DNA from: Chalara sp. BL73
Taxonomy: Eukaryota > Ascomycota > Leotiomycetes > Helotiales
Assembly: GCA_918026815.1 (NCBI GenBank)
Contig: CAKJVC010000107.1
Span: forward strand, 310,001-374,000
DNA: 64,000 nt
Direction of reading: 5' to 3'
Notes under the pieces: model-generated
What the model was told of the DNA's origin: nothing
What the model saw: only the letters and a program-made list of their open reading frames with translations
Database searches by the model: none
Program-made: the position numbers and the translations under genes
Shown: one piece after another, positions 10,400 to 21,318 of the stretch
Numbering within the stretch: position 1 is the first letter of the stretch
How the letters are laid out: each line of letters starts with the position of its first letter

Positions 10400-12999
10400 T
10401 GTGAATATCTATCGCCCTGATTCGGATTCAAAAACTAAAAATGTCAAGGTGTTGTTTTGGAAGGTCTGAGGACATGATATATGCTTTCCCAAGGCATCTT
10501 TCGTGTGAAATCATAGCGAGAGGTTGCCCAACTAAAGCTTCTCCTCCGAACTCGACCTGCGGAGCATTCCTTACGAATTGCACGTGCCTCCCCTTCACCC
10601 CGGCCTCACGCCTACACTCGGGTGAGAAAGGTGCGATGAAAATATACCATGGGGAGCGCTACATGATTTGTAGGCATAATAGTGAGGAGCTAGCTGGATT
10701 GCACACGGGATTACGTTTATCAAAATAACCAAGTATTACAGCTTAATGTCACTTGCATAGGCAGTTAAGATGCGATTCCTAATCCTTTTGAACATAAAAT
10801 CTCGTAAATTTCATGGAATACAAGCTCCGCCATGATCACCGAAACCCCAGCGATTACTGTATATAGATGCTAAGTATAAAAACCAAATAAGTTCAAAACA
10901 TGATTTTTAAGTGGGGTAGGAGACCAATCTATCGCACTCGTACCCCATCCCTCTTCCAGGCAATGGAACGAGTGGACCAAGGCCGGCAATTCTCTCGGCC
11001 ATACCTCTAACCTAGCATCGCATCTCCATGACCGCATAACCCGTTTAAGCTCCCTGCCAACTCGGGTAAATTTCTCCTCTTGCTTCTTCACATTGCTGTG
11101 GGGTACAGTAGTCCCCCGCATCACATCCGAGCCTAACGTCGAATGCGAATTGCATACGCCTTCCAAGCATTATCTTAATCCATATTCATCTCCTATCATG
11201 TCCTACAAGTCGTCAATATGTCATCACGGTGACCCAATTTTAAGTCCCACCACGGTTACGTATAGTCCCCTGGCAAGCAGGCTGGTCTGATCTGTCTTGG
11301 ACTAGGAATCGCATTCGCCGTGCATGCATCTGCCTTGTTAGCTTTGAAAGGACTGAACTTATAATCACACAGGTGGGGGAAATGGTTGCTAACAGGAGGT
11401 GCGCTCTTTGACAGGCTTGCGGGTCATGTACTTTCTGTTCTTCTCATATATGGCCTGAGGTCCTGTCAATCGTGCACACTACTCTGCGTTTATTTTGTAT
11501 GTGTTTTTCGTGATTTTGAAAATCTGGTATATTTGAATTTTATCTTAAACACAATCGATATTAATTCGATCATCTGTAAATTTAGTCAATTATGCACTAG
11601 AACATGCTCTATCGAATAGCCCGGGGGTTGTCCTAAGTGCGGATCGTGAGAAAAATGCTGAATAAGTAGACTCTAAACGCAGTCAAAACCAGCCAACCTA
11701 ATTCGATCGCATATGACAGCGGAGAAATCGAGAATAACATTTATTGGGAGGGCTCCTATACTATAAGCTATCGTGGGAGTCCTTTCAATGTCTAAACTAA
11801 CGCATTTAACACGTTTTTGGGGATTGAGCACGCTTGGTTTGTCGATGCGGACCAAATCTAGCTCGACTTTGGCCTCGAACAGAGTGGGCTTGGCGGGGCT
11901 CAAGCTCAACTGCGCAATCTGATGACGCTGGTCTTGGGCCGACATGGTCCAAAATTTAATCAATTATAGAACAATAGTAGAGGAATCGAGGGATTCTGTC
12001 CAGTTAACAGTACGGTGTGTAGCTGTGGGGAAATGGGTTTTAGGATGATCTTCTATATCCTCTAGGATTCAAGTGGGTTGATTCTTTCCGTTGACACCGA
12101 CTGCTGCGTTCTCGCCGGTGTCCTCGAGAGTAGATCGTGGAAGGGAGGGCGACTTTGTCTTCTTGCGATCGTTTTCGTTTTCGATCCTCAACCTGTGGAA
12201 ACTTGACTTGAGTTAGCTTTATAGCATAGCAGGAGGAGAGTGACATGCCTCCCTGCTAGGAGTGTTGCTAGTTGGGGAGGAAGCGGGTGTTTGAGTCCGG
12301 TGTTTGTGTCCTTAGATACAGTTCGCTCCTGGTGGTGTCGTAAGCGTGCACTTTAGGAGAAAAGAGTTGTGGTCGTTCTTTTTGATGTTTTTGTGGCCGC
12401 GCTTCTATTAATGATCAGTCAAAGTACACAACAAGTGTGAATGGCTTACTTATTTTCGTCTTTTGGTAACGAGCGTTGCCGCCCAGCTTTCTCGATGTTT
12501 GTTTGCTTAACGCGGGGCCATATCGTCGGAAGGATTAGAAGATGTGGTAGGTGATTGAAGCGCTAGTCTTTGGGATTGTTGGTAGTCGCGAGGACAAGCG
12601 TGGCGTCATTTGGCGACTATGCTTAAAATTATTAGTTTGGGAGTTTCTTTTCCCCATCCGATCTGCATACGAAGGAAGAGTGAGTCATGTGTCCATGGCT
12701 CAACGGCCACTAATGTGGACCGATTCAAAGGGAAATGGTTCCACTGATGTGTTTGCCTTGCATAATGGCGCTTGAAATATGGGTCAGTACACGCGGCTCG
12801 GAACGCATCAACGGATACGTCCCAGTTGACACACCTCGCTCGATATATATTTAAGAAGGGATTTTGCATATGCTATGGTAGCAGGTGCTTCAATGGTACA
12901 ATTTACCATGTGGGAAGTTTGTAGAAACTGGGTGCTCTAGGCCCTAGGTCAGGTATATTCTATAGTCACAAAGGTTGCTTGAACAATCTCAATCGAGGC
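10400..12999. other. Unassigned right part of the repeat unit, copy A
   Basis: About 2.6 kb with no recognised gene. Short minus-strand open frames occur at 10870-11166, 11673-11963 and 12606-12869; all three also exist in copy B with small changes. The middle one (starting MSAQDQRHQIAQLSLSPAK) and the last one (FRAACTDPYFKRHYARQ) have protein-like composition but no family match that I know. They could be exons of an unknown gene or relics. Confidence 0.3.
10870..11166 (-). CDS. Small hypothetical protein, unrecognised
   Basis: A 98-codon open frame starting MEGVCNSHSTLG and containing RVGRELKRVMRSWRCDARLE and a Trp/His/Cys-rich stretch (LVHSFHCLEEGWG). It has no signal peptide or membrane segment. 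In copy B (21828-22088) the same frame is kept for most of its length, and only the last residues differ because of one extra C. The amino-acid composition looks coding, but no family is recognised and no introns are obvious. It may be part of a decayed gene. Confidence 0.25.
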   Translation of the reverse strand: MEGVCNSHSTLGSDVMRGTTVPHSNVKKQEEKFTRVGRELKRVMRSWRCDARLEVWPRELPALVHSFHCLEEGWGTSAIDWSPTPLKNHVLNLFGFYT

Positions 13000-13177
13000 T
13001 CAATCATGGGTGGTAGCATGGCCCGGAGGGAGCCTGTCCTCTCGATTGACAATGTTCAGATTATCGCTCACGACATTTCGCACAACCTTCCCATGTGTGG
13101 TTAGTAGTTGAATATATAATTCGGCAGCTTCTACCTTGCTGATATTTAAAGCCCTTCCTCCGATTGAAATGGTGTGC
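13000..13177 (-). pseudogene. Chimeric open frame across the duplication junction
   Basis: An open frame of 155 codons (13467 down to 13000) starts in the NOP2 fragment. It passes through the acidic stretch ending DDALNSG and at 13178/13177 enters the unit's right end, reading HTISIGGRALNISKVEAAEL and on to NIVNRE. The second half also exists at 23945-24125, where it is joined to other sequence. The fusion is a by-product of the duplication, and whether it is expressed is unknown. Confidence 0.5.
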
Positions 13178-13581
13178 CCAGAATTTAATGCATCGTCCAG
13201 ACCGCCAACCTCAGCATCTGAGCCTGACACATCAAACTCATCATTCATCAGATCGGCAGCATCTGAATCGTCGTCATCCTCATCGTCTGACGCTGGCAGT
13301 GGAATTGCTTCCGGCTTTCTCGAATTCTTTGTAGCAGCTTTTTGTGATGGTACAGGTACAGAATTGGTGAATGCGGGCTTCGCCTTGCCATTCTGCTTCG
13401 TGTTCAAATCTTTATTTTTTTCTCGCCATTTGATCTCCGTCTTTGGGATTCGGTGCGTTCTTCTCACTTTCTCGCCTCGACTCCATAACAGACATTCCAG
13501 CTTTGCGCTTCAAGTTTGTAAAATGGGCTTCGTCGAGGGGCTCAGGGGCCCCTGCTTCTTCATACGTCTTCCCACACCCAT
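13178..13581 (-). pseudogene. NOP2: Truncated NOP2 5' fragment (copy B)
   Basis: This matches the first 135 codons of NOP2 (2250-2656): basic N-terminus, QKAATKNSRKPEAIPLPAS and the acidic run. It ends abruptly at the duplication junction and has no methyltransferase domain. Three homopolymers are one base shorter than in the intact gene (near 13423, 13441 and 13547), so the original ATG at 13579-13581 is out of frame with the rest. It cannot make Nop2 and is expected to be non-functional. Confidence 0.88.
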
Positions 13582-14681
13582 TCTGTTGATTTAAATGTGC
13601 AATTGACTTGTTCGAGGTTTGCGACTCTCAAGTCTGCCTGAGCTCGAAATTCTGGTACAGTAGGGCGAGGACTTTTTTCTGCTGATAAGATACAAGTGGA
13701 GCAGCGCGGATCTTGCGGCCGCCTATCGCGCATGCCAAGACTACCTTTGACCTAATTTACATGTATCTTCACGTGATTACTATTTCGCCATTCTGACTAG
13801 CCAAATTTGGCGGTTGCAGGTACCATCTCACATATTAAAAAAAATGAAGCAGCAACAATTTTAAAAGTGGGATATGATGCGGGGTAGTGTCAAGATCAAC
13901 TGAGTGGCCCCTGGTTCTCTACACAATCGCCATCTAAACTAAGCTCGCGTCGAACATGGAATACAATTGACTATACAAATGGGGTGTTAATCTTTGTATA
14001 GCAGCCATTACCTCTCGTGAATAGATACCCTGCAAGAGAAGCACTTGTCGCTCTTCCAGGTGAGGAAGCCTGAAGTTCTAGACTAAAAACTATGGCTCAG
14101 AAATAGCCCACCCGAGATATCTTTCAATGACGTAGACTATAAGGATGAAATGAACAAGGCTTAAAATGCACCTTGCAAGATGCACTAAAACTGCGAGAAA
14201 GTGTAACATGCCTCTCGGTTCACTCCCTAGGTGGCTAGATGGGAAGTTGCAGCGTGATTAAGAGGATTTAGTTGCAAGCATCGGCAATACACACTTTTTG
14301 TACTAGAGCATGGAGGTGGTCCGTCCAAGGGTTACTAGGCCCTGAGAATTCCGAGCCGTACTCAAGGCACAATGAGAGTAGAGCGCGAGTCGGTCTTATA
14401 TTTATTGCCGGGGATACGGGTGCTTGTCACTCTTTCGTACAAGCCCAAATGATTACCAGTAAAGAAGTTCACATTAGAGGTGGATAATTCTAGAGTTCCT
14501 GGCTGGCGTACAGCACTTTCCCTCGGTACATATATATACCCTACGTACAATTTTTTCGCCCTGTACGAAAGTTTAAAGATGAGGGGCTGTACCCGGAGAG
14601 GTAAACCATTAAAAGCATATGTTGTCTTCATCTTTTGCTCGTCGATCCTACTAAGAGATAATTTGTCGTACATCCACGAAA
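13582..14681. other. Intergenic, copy B counterpart of 2657-3761
   Basis: Same content as the copy A interval, with several one-base homopolymer losses and one gain (T run near 14551). No gene seen. Confidence 0.4.
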
Positions 14682-15870
14682 ATGCTTTGGGTTGAGGCTG
14701 CGATTTTGCCCATTATAAGCCTTGCCTCCGGTGTGAGAGCTGCGGCGTTAGTGGGACGGAGTAATCAGAGTAAGTGCACGTCTGTTTCTAGCACCCGGAG
14801 TGCGCATCAAAGCAGGATATATGCCGCATCGTCCCTGGCCAGATCACGGATAGCAGCCTTCAATATAATCTACTGTGTACCGACTGCAGAGTTTGCAGGT
14901 AAATTTAAGAGCATTGTTAATTCTTCATCAGTAGCGGCAGTGTCTGGAAGGTCAAGCAACGACGAACTACTTGCTCGCATTGTGCGCCTTTCTCTCCTAT
15001 AGATACACACACTCTCTCCTACTGACTATTGTAACCGTATAGTGGAAGCTCCACAACCCAAACCGGCTTTGACATATATGGGCCTGGGCCTTCAGAAGCC
15101 AACCCCATCGGAAACCCAGCCCTTCCTGGATTGACCACTAGCGGCGGGTATAACTGGATTGGTTTCTTGACCACCACTCTAAACACCAGCATCACTCTTA
15201 CTTATAATCAGGCAGTAGGAGGAGCGCCAACGGACTCGTCCCTAGTACCTTCCCCATGGGATTTCGTGGATGAGCTTGACGAGGTTGAAACATGGCTTAA
15301 AAGCAACACAGCCCCATGGAACCCCTCCAATTTGCTGGTCGCAGTATGGATCGCTAACAACGATGTTGGCCGGTCGTATGACTGGAGTAACACTACTTCT
15401 GTATATGCAAGTGTCTCGCAGAAGTATTTCGATCAGCTCCAGACCCTGGTTGGACTCGGAGCTAAGAACTTTGTTATTCTTACATGTGCCCGTAAGTGCA
15501 ATATAAACGTAATTGCTAATATGTGTTAACACAACAGCATAGCCCAACATCGGACTCCTCTCTTTCTCTCCCAGTCCGACAGCGTCAGGGAGAAGCTCTC
15601 TGCCGCCGTTGATAAGTATAATGACTTGATGAGGACGAATCTGGCGACCTTCAAGGCCAAAAATCCGGGGTGAGCGCTTGGCTTGTCGAGGCAGGAGCAG
15701 CGTATAACAAAGCTTTGGACAACCCTACCGCATATGGGGCGCCCAATAATTATTGCTACGCCGAAGATGGTCTCAGCTGCTTATGGTACAACGACTATCA
15801 TCCGGCTATTGTGATTCACCGTCTTTTGGCCCAAGAAGTTGCTCACACGGTGGGAGCTCCTTGGTTTTAA
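14682..15870 (+). pseudogene. CE16-like SGNH esterase, copy B, frameshifted
   Basis: Duplicate of the gene at 3762-4950 with signal peptide, block I variant GSS, block III ANND and block V NDYHP all recognisable. A G run near 15667 has four G instead of five, so the frame hits TGA straight after AKNPG and loses the C-terminal third with the catalytic Asp/His. Two other changes are substitutions: ATT-rich block II reads GGAPTDSS instead of GGATTDSS (near 15226), and the stretch near 14939 reads gcagtgtctgg instead of gcggttctgg. The frameshift lies in the suspect homopolymer block and may be artefactual. Confidence 0.75.
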
Positions 15871-17705
15871 AGTTATTGCTGTGGTGCATCTAGATGGAAG
15901 TTATTGTTGATTTGTAATTCACCTCTCGCGAATCATACTTAATGAAGAATCTCCAGATCGACAGCTAACAGCAACTGCCAACGCCAATAGATAAATACCA
16001 AAATTTTTAGCCCGATAATCAGGTGTCAGCTCGAGGAATTTTGTGCGTTCCATGTGATCCATCATTCCCTAATGCTTAATCCATGGCAATCTCTGTTGCC
16101 TCCGCTCTCTTGGTAAACTTTCGACGAGGTAGAAAGGTTAGTTCTATCTATTTCCTAATATGGCCGATGTCTGAAATAAGGACCGAGTCCACATTATCGA
16201 ATAGTATCCTTTTGATATAGCTATTAGCTACTTTATTTTGCTGGAGGTAGCTAGTAGCCGCCTCTCAGATCTTGGTATTATTGTCTCTTGATGCAGATAT
16301 CAGCAGATTCGAGTCGTGCAAGAAGACTATCGACGTGACCCGATCGCTATAGCCTACTGCCGTTTTCTCACCTCATGTTTCGTGGACTTTTGCGAGCTTT
16401 TTCTTTGCTTAGCCTTCCCTATCTTGGACTCGATCGCTTGTGGAATGTAAACAAGGTTTTTGAAGAAGCGTATATAGATTGGATAGAATTACTATATGTC
16501 GTGGCGAAAGCTTCAGTGCTGAAGTCTTCAATTCGGAGCTCCAAGCCTGCTTTTGAATTAAATACAAAGTCGTTTTTATCGTCTTGGAAGAGCTGGTAGT
16601 ATTATGAAAGAGCAGCTTGTACGAGGGTTTACTGACAAGGTCGCATCTGCTCCTTCATTCCATGCCTAGTGGTTGTCTAAACAAACGGCTCTTAGCATTT
16701 ATGGCCTACCAAAGGCACCAACCATCTTATCGTGAGCGGTGTACCAGCCACTTTCAGAACTTCGGAGGACGCTCTACATTGAATCTGGCTTGGCCGCACC
16801 AACTGAGTGAAAGCGGCTAATAACACCCGGCGTCTTTATTATTCTCATTTTGTACTAGAGCTTTCTGGCTGGGTTTTGGTCCAGATGGGATTGATTGTGG
16901 TGGCAACAGCAATCCTCACTTCGGGCCTAAGCCGACCAATACTAAAGATGCGATTTTCTGGAGTATGAATGCCGTTTTTAAAACAGTTATTCGCTATGAA
17001 GTTGATTGCTATTGCTTTCTTTGCTCTAGTCTATTGTTGTATCCATCGACAAACATTGGCCCCCCTTACTTTCTCATTTGAACGATCGACCCTATGACAA
17101 TACTGAAGTGGCATTTAGCTTCGAAGACTCTATTATGGCTAGTCACTGTGTTTTTGCCTTATCCGAAATTTACGATCGATACTTCAGCTTGATTCTGTAG
17201 TGTAAAGTCATGCACTCTTGCTCCTTTTTGGAAAGTGCATTGACATCGTATCCTACTACAAATCCTCTTCTTGGGTAGCGGCAGTACGAAGCTGGTTTCT
17301 TCACCTGAGAATTGGATTATCTTTTGAAAGTCTGCTCATAGGCTGGTCTCTAGATGGGGCCGTCCCGAGTCTCCCCTACCTTCTTGCCTGAGGCGCTGGC
17401 AGGTCTTACAAGGTTCGGTGATAGCGCTTGAAAAAAACAAAAACAAAACAAATACACAACGTCTAAACGTAATTTTCGGCGTTAGGAAACCTCGGATAAT
17501 TCCTCAAACCCTTCTGCTTACTTGTGGACAGAGGGGCCGCAACCTTATGGCTTAGCTGATTGACGAAATAGATAGGAAATCACGTGTCTATGTATTTTTT
17601 GAGTAGTGTCGGCTTGTAGCTATGGAAGACTTGAGAAGGTACAATTTTCTCGATGGCCTTATCTCTTTGACTAGTGAAATGTGACAACTATTCTACCAAT
17701 CCTAC
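15871..17705. other. Intergenic, copy B counterpart of 4951-6794
   Basis: Same sequence as in copy A apart from homopolymer lengths (C run 6 instead of 13, T runs one shorter near 16400 and 17597). No recognised gene. Confidence 0.3.
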
Positions 17706-20700
17706 TCATACCACCTTCATAGGCTTGTACGGCGTCACAACTACTGGTCCCAATAACCCATAATCTACACTAGAGGCATTCTCAGATAACAGCGGATTGG
17801 AAAGTGAGGCAGGAACGTCCGCCGTCTTAATGATCGACCCTCGAGATTTCACAGCATTAAAAAGGGTGGTTGACACATCGATTTGCAATAGATTTGTGCC
17901 GATACGAGAATACGCTGAAATATCAATGGTCGGATCAAAAATATTGATCGGTGGGAGCTCGTGGCCGTTGAGGAAAGCCTTGACAGTGTGCTGAATGGTT
18001 CCAAGAGCAAGCTTAGCGTTCGGGGATATAAGGTTGAAGGCCGTAGTATAGTGACCGATTCCGGATGTATTAGGCAGTTGATACTCGGTCCAGGGTTTGA
18101 GTGTAGTGTTGAGAATAGTGTGCTTGACTATTTGGGTATCCATGCTTAAGAAGTTCGATGTAGGTTGCCAGTCTTCGATTGTGATGTTCCAGGCTCTGAG
18201 CGTGAACGGATCGGGAACTTTAGCATATATCTGCACAACCTTGGCATTTGAAAGCGTGATGGAACTATCGCCAATGACGTGAGCGGTAATGCCATGATTC
18301 TTACTTTCAAATGCAAGGACGTTCGTATCTGACTCCACAACGGACACACCTGAATATTGTTGGCCATAAAACCTTTGGTCAGTAAAAAAGGCAAGAATGG
18401 TGCTTTCATTTCCATTGAGGTTCAACGCCATGGAAATTTTATTCCCGGTTCTTTTGTACTCAATGGCAGGGTTGTATGCTCCAGTCCAAGCGTCAACTTT
18501 CGATGGATATCGGGTTTCCGAAAATTCGACACTGAAGCTTGCTTTTGCGGCACGATCCGGATTCCAAAAGTAGATATACTCGGCAGAGGAATCTGGGACG
18601 CTTTTCCACATGGTATAGAACCAGCTGCCACCAGTAAACGCTACTCTGGGATTTATCTTAAGTGTTGATAGGAATTGAGGTATGGCATCAATTGAGGCGC
18701 TAATTCCAACAGTTGTAGGATTCTCGGCGACAAGTTTGTTCAAGCGAGACTGAAACTTTTTGGCGTCGCAGCTTGGTGGAAGACAAATTCCAGTGATATT
18801 ACTTGGGACAGATTTCAAGAAAATAATTGGGAAGCCTTGTTTTACATAATCCTCGAGCCTGGATACTGTGTCGTACGGAATGGAAGACATACCATCGATT
18901 ACCAGTGCCTTGAATGCGGGCCCGTAGGGTGCGAGAATTCTATTAGAAATTGTTGAACTTTTCAGATTGAGGTTCAAAGGTGCAATGTACTCGTATGAAT
19001 AGCCTTATTATATGTTAGTTATGGCACTGGTTAAACGACAGTGTTGACACTTACCCGCACTAGTTATTGAGGAAGTATCAAAGACTTGGAGTTTGTATGC
19101 CTCAGCTGTGGTTAAGAATGCGATGTCAATTCTGGATGTTCCGATTTGAGAGATCAAACTGTTCCTTGCAATGTAGTCCATGGAAGGTTTATACGTATTC
19201 CAAGCAGGTTGAGCCTTTGAGTGCATATCCGTGACAACGTAGAAGAACGGTGTATAACCAGGCCATGTGGTTCCTGCATATTCGCCAGAATATGGCGTTC
19301 CATGTAAAACAAATTCATTAACACCAGAAGCTAACTGCAAATTAATTTTCGCAAGAAGATCCGGCATTGTTTGTGAATATGCAGAAGTGCCTCTCACGAC
19401 AGCTCCAGTTTCAGAAGAAATAACTTTCTTATTGGAGATGTGGGCTGGACCTGTGAATTGACGTAGCTGATCCAGCGTGAAAAATCCAAGAGATTCTGTC
19501 TCTGGGGTGTCAATGAGTGGGATAATCGCAGCCTGTATTCGGATTAGCTGACATAATACAGCATTTTTTGCCCTTTTCCCTTCCTCTCTTTTTGCCAAGG
19601 GCGGAAATGTAGGGGTAAATAACTAACCATGTCAAGTGGCAGGTTGTATGCAGGCTGGTTCGAGAACTTCAGCCCTCTCCTGTGAGACCAATCCTGCATG
19701 TGATCAATATACCTTTCATGGAGCTCTGTGAGCGTGGTCCTGTAATCATCATTGACACTTTTGCCACCATCAGTCCCATTTCCTAAATAAGTTCTATTCA
19801 AATAAGTTGGAATGAGTTGGCCCCAGAAATTCTCCCCGTTGTAGATAAATGGCAAGTACTTAGAAAGGCTGTAATTTCGCCGAGCCTCGAATTCCGTCAA
19901 GAAGTCTGGTGTCCACCAAGCGGTGGCTATCATTTCCATGCTGTCTTCCCATACTATGCCTATCATTAAACTTTGAAACGAATTAAGGACAAGATAACTC
20001 ACCATATTGTCCGATCTTGTTGAGTGCTTTTTGGTTATTACTATCAAGTACATTCTGATCAATGAAATCAGTCGTGACCTTGGCGCCAACGTCACTGAAA
20101 TGATCTACGATCCATGATCCATTTGCAATGATGGTATCTGGATTTGGGGCTCCTGTGCAAGATTTTTGGTTGGTGTATCTTTCATAAAAGGCCATAATCT
20201 GCCAATCACCAGACCCCAATGGTTGGAATGATAACGATCCTTCAACGACACTCGAAGTGATATCGACAAGAGAGCTTTCTTCAAGATATGTATTATTAAC
20301 TGGCACCGATATATTCTGAGAGACGATGAGATAACTCGATTCGAGAACTGATAATGTATTAAGCTAGAGTAGCAGAAGATGTGAAGAGGCGAATTTCGCT
20401 TACCCTGCTCAATTCTTCCCGCGATTACAGCAACAAGTTTCTGCTCAATACGATCCACTGTCTTATGCATGAAGCTTGCGATACTGGCTTCAGAAGGAGC
20501 GTGTGAAACAGGAAGGGGAAGTTCCCCTGAAAAATTAGAACCGGATGGTACGACGATACTGGAATACGCCTACAATCGTTTAGTGATGCTTCTGCCACAG
20601 GACTGCTCTTGTGCCAATTATGCATACCAATTCCTTTGCGAGCCCTTTAGATTCCATTTTTGCTGGGCTTCCCTGGCCCTGATTCGCGCCAAGAGAAAAG

Positions 20701-21318
20701 CTCATTAGCAGCTGCTGCTCTTCAGATGCCTTAAGCGCCGCATCAAAGACCTGCTTATAAGCAAGGGTCCCATATCCGTATGTGTCCCACTAGCAGCGCC
20801 TTTTTATTAGTCATTTGTCATGGATATGGGATGGTGATGGGAAAGCATCATCCTAGAACTTGGATAATGCAACTAGTGGCTTCAGTATTCAAAGAATGTA
20901 AATTGATATCACCTACATTAGTCGGAGGTGTACCTCCTGATGGAAGGCCATACATGTAGAACGGCACGAATTCGAGGCCTCCTATGCCAACTCTGGCTAA
21001 GTCTTCAATGTCATTTCTGAGAACTTCCGCGGATATTGATGCATCTGGAAGCCTGTAAAGAAGGTCAGGGTACTCTTCAGGAAAGTTACATATCAAAATG
21101 TGAGCTTTTACCAGTATCGAACCGAAGGACGATAGATGTTTTCCGGGTTAACGAAAGACGTATGCTCTTTATAGTCGACTGCATGGCATCCTGAAATTAA
21201 AATACAGCTAGCGACGGCGATGACAATAGCTTTTGCTTTTTTGATGTACTAACTTGCAATATAAGTAACCAGATAACATCGTTGGAGTATCGATCTGTTG
21301 GGGATATCTTACGAACAT
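17706..21318 (-). CDS. Secreted GH106-like glycoside hydrolase (putative alpha-L-rhamnosidase-type), copy B, intact
   Basis: About 1,000 residues in nine exons. All junctions were checked for frame. Exon 1 is only ATG TTC (donor GTAAGATATCC). Exon 2 then encodes a signal peptide (YIKKAKAIVIAVASCILISG) and NPENIYRPSVRYW. Later exons give LPDASISAEVLRNDIEDLAR, GIGGLEFVPFY, then WDTYGYGT, MSFSLGANQGQGSPA, WEDSMEMIATAWW, ISSETGAVVRGTSAYSQT, EFVLHGTPYSGEYAG, and a C-terminal beta-rich part ending in a jelly-roll-like segment (HTVKAFLNGHELPP). The N-terminal 'R-yWlpDasv...GagGvEflPfy' pattern is shared with fungal secreted proteins placed near GH106, which in bacteria cleave alpha-L-rhamnose from pectic rhamnogalacturonan. 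Substrate in this fungus is inferred. Many Asn-X-Thr/Ser sites fit secretion. Confidence 0.72.

Larger units (their letters stand above)
2250..13177 (+). repeat. Tandem duplication, copy A (10,928 bp)
   Basis: This stretch is repeated head-to-tail at 13178-24125. The unit begins inside NOP2 at the sequence ccagaatttaatg and ends at ggtgtgc. At the junction (13177/13178) the end of one unit is joined to the start of the next, with at most 1-2 bp of shared C. No inverted repeats, target-site duplication or transposase flank it. The two copies are nearly identical. Most differences are one-base changes in homopolymer length, with a few substitutions. The unit carries the 5' end of NOP2, a CE16-like esterase, a GH106-like glycosidase and about 2.8 kb of unassigned DNA. 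Confidence 0.93.
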
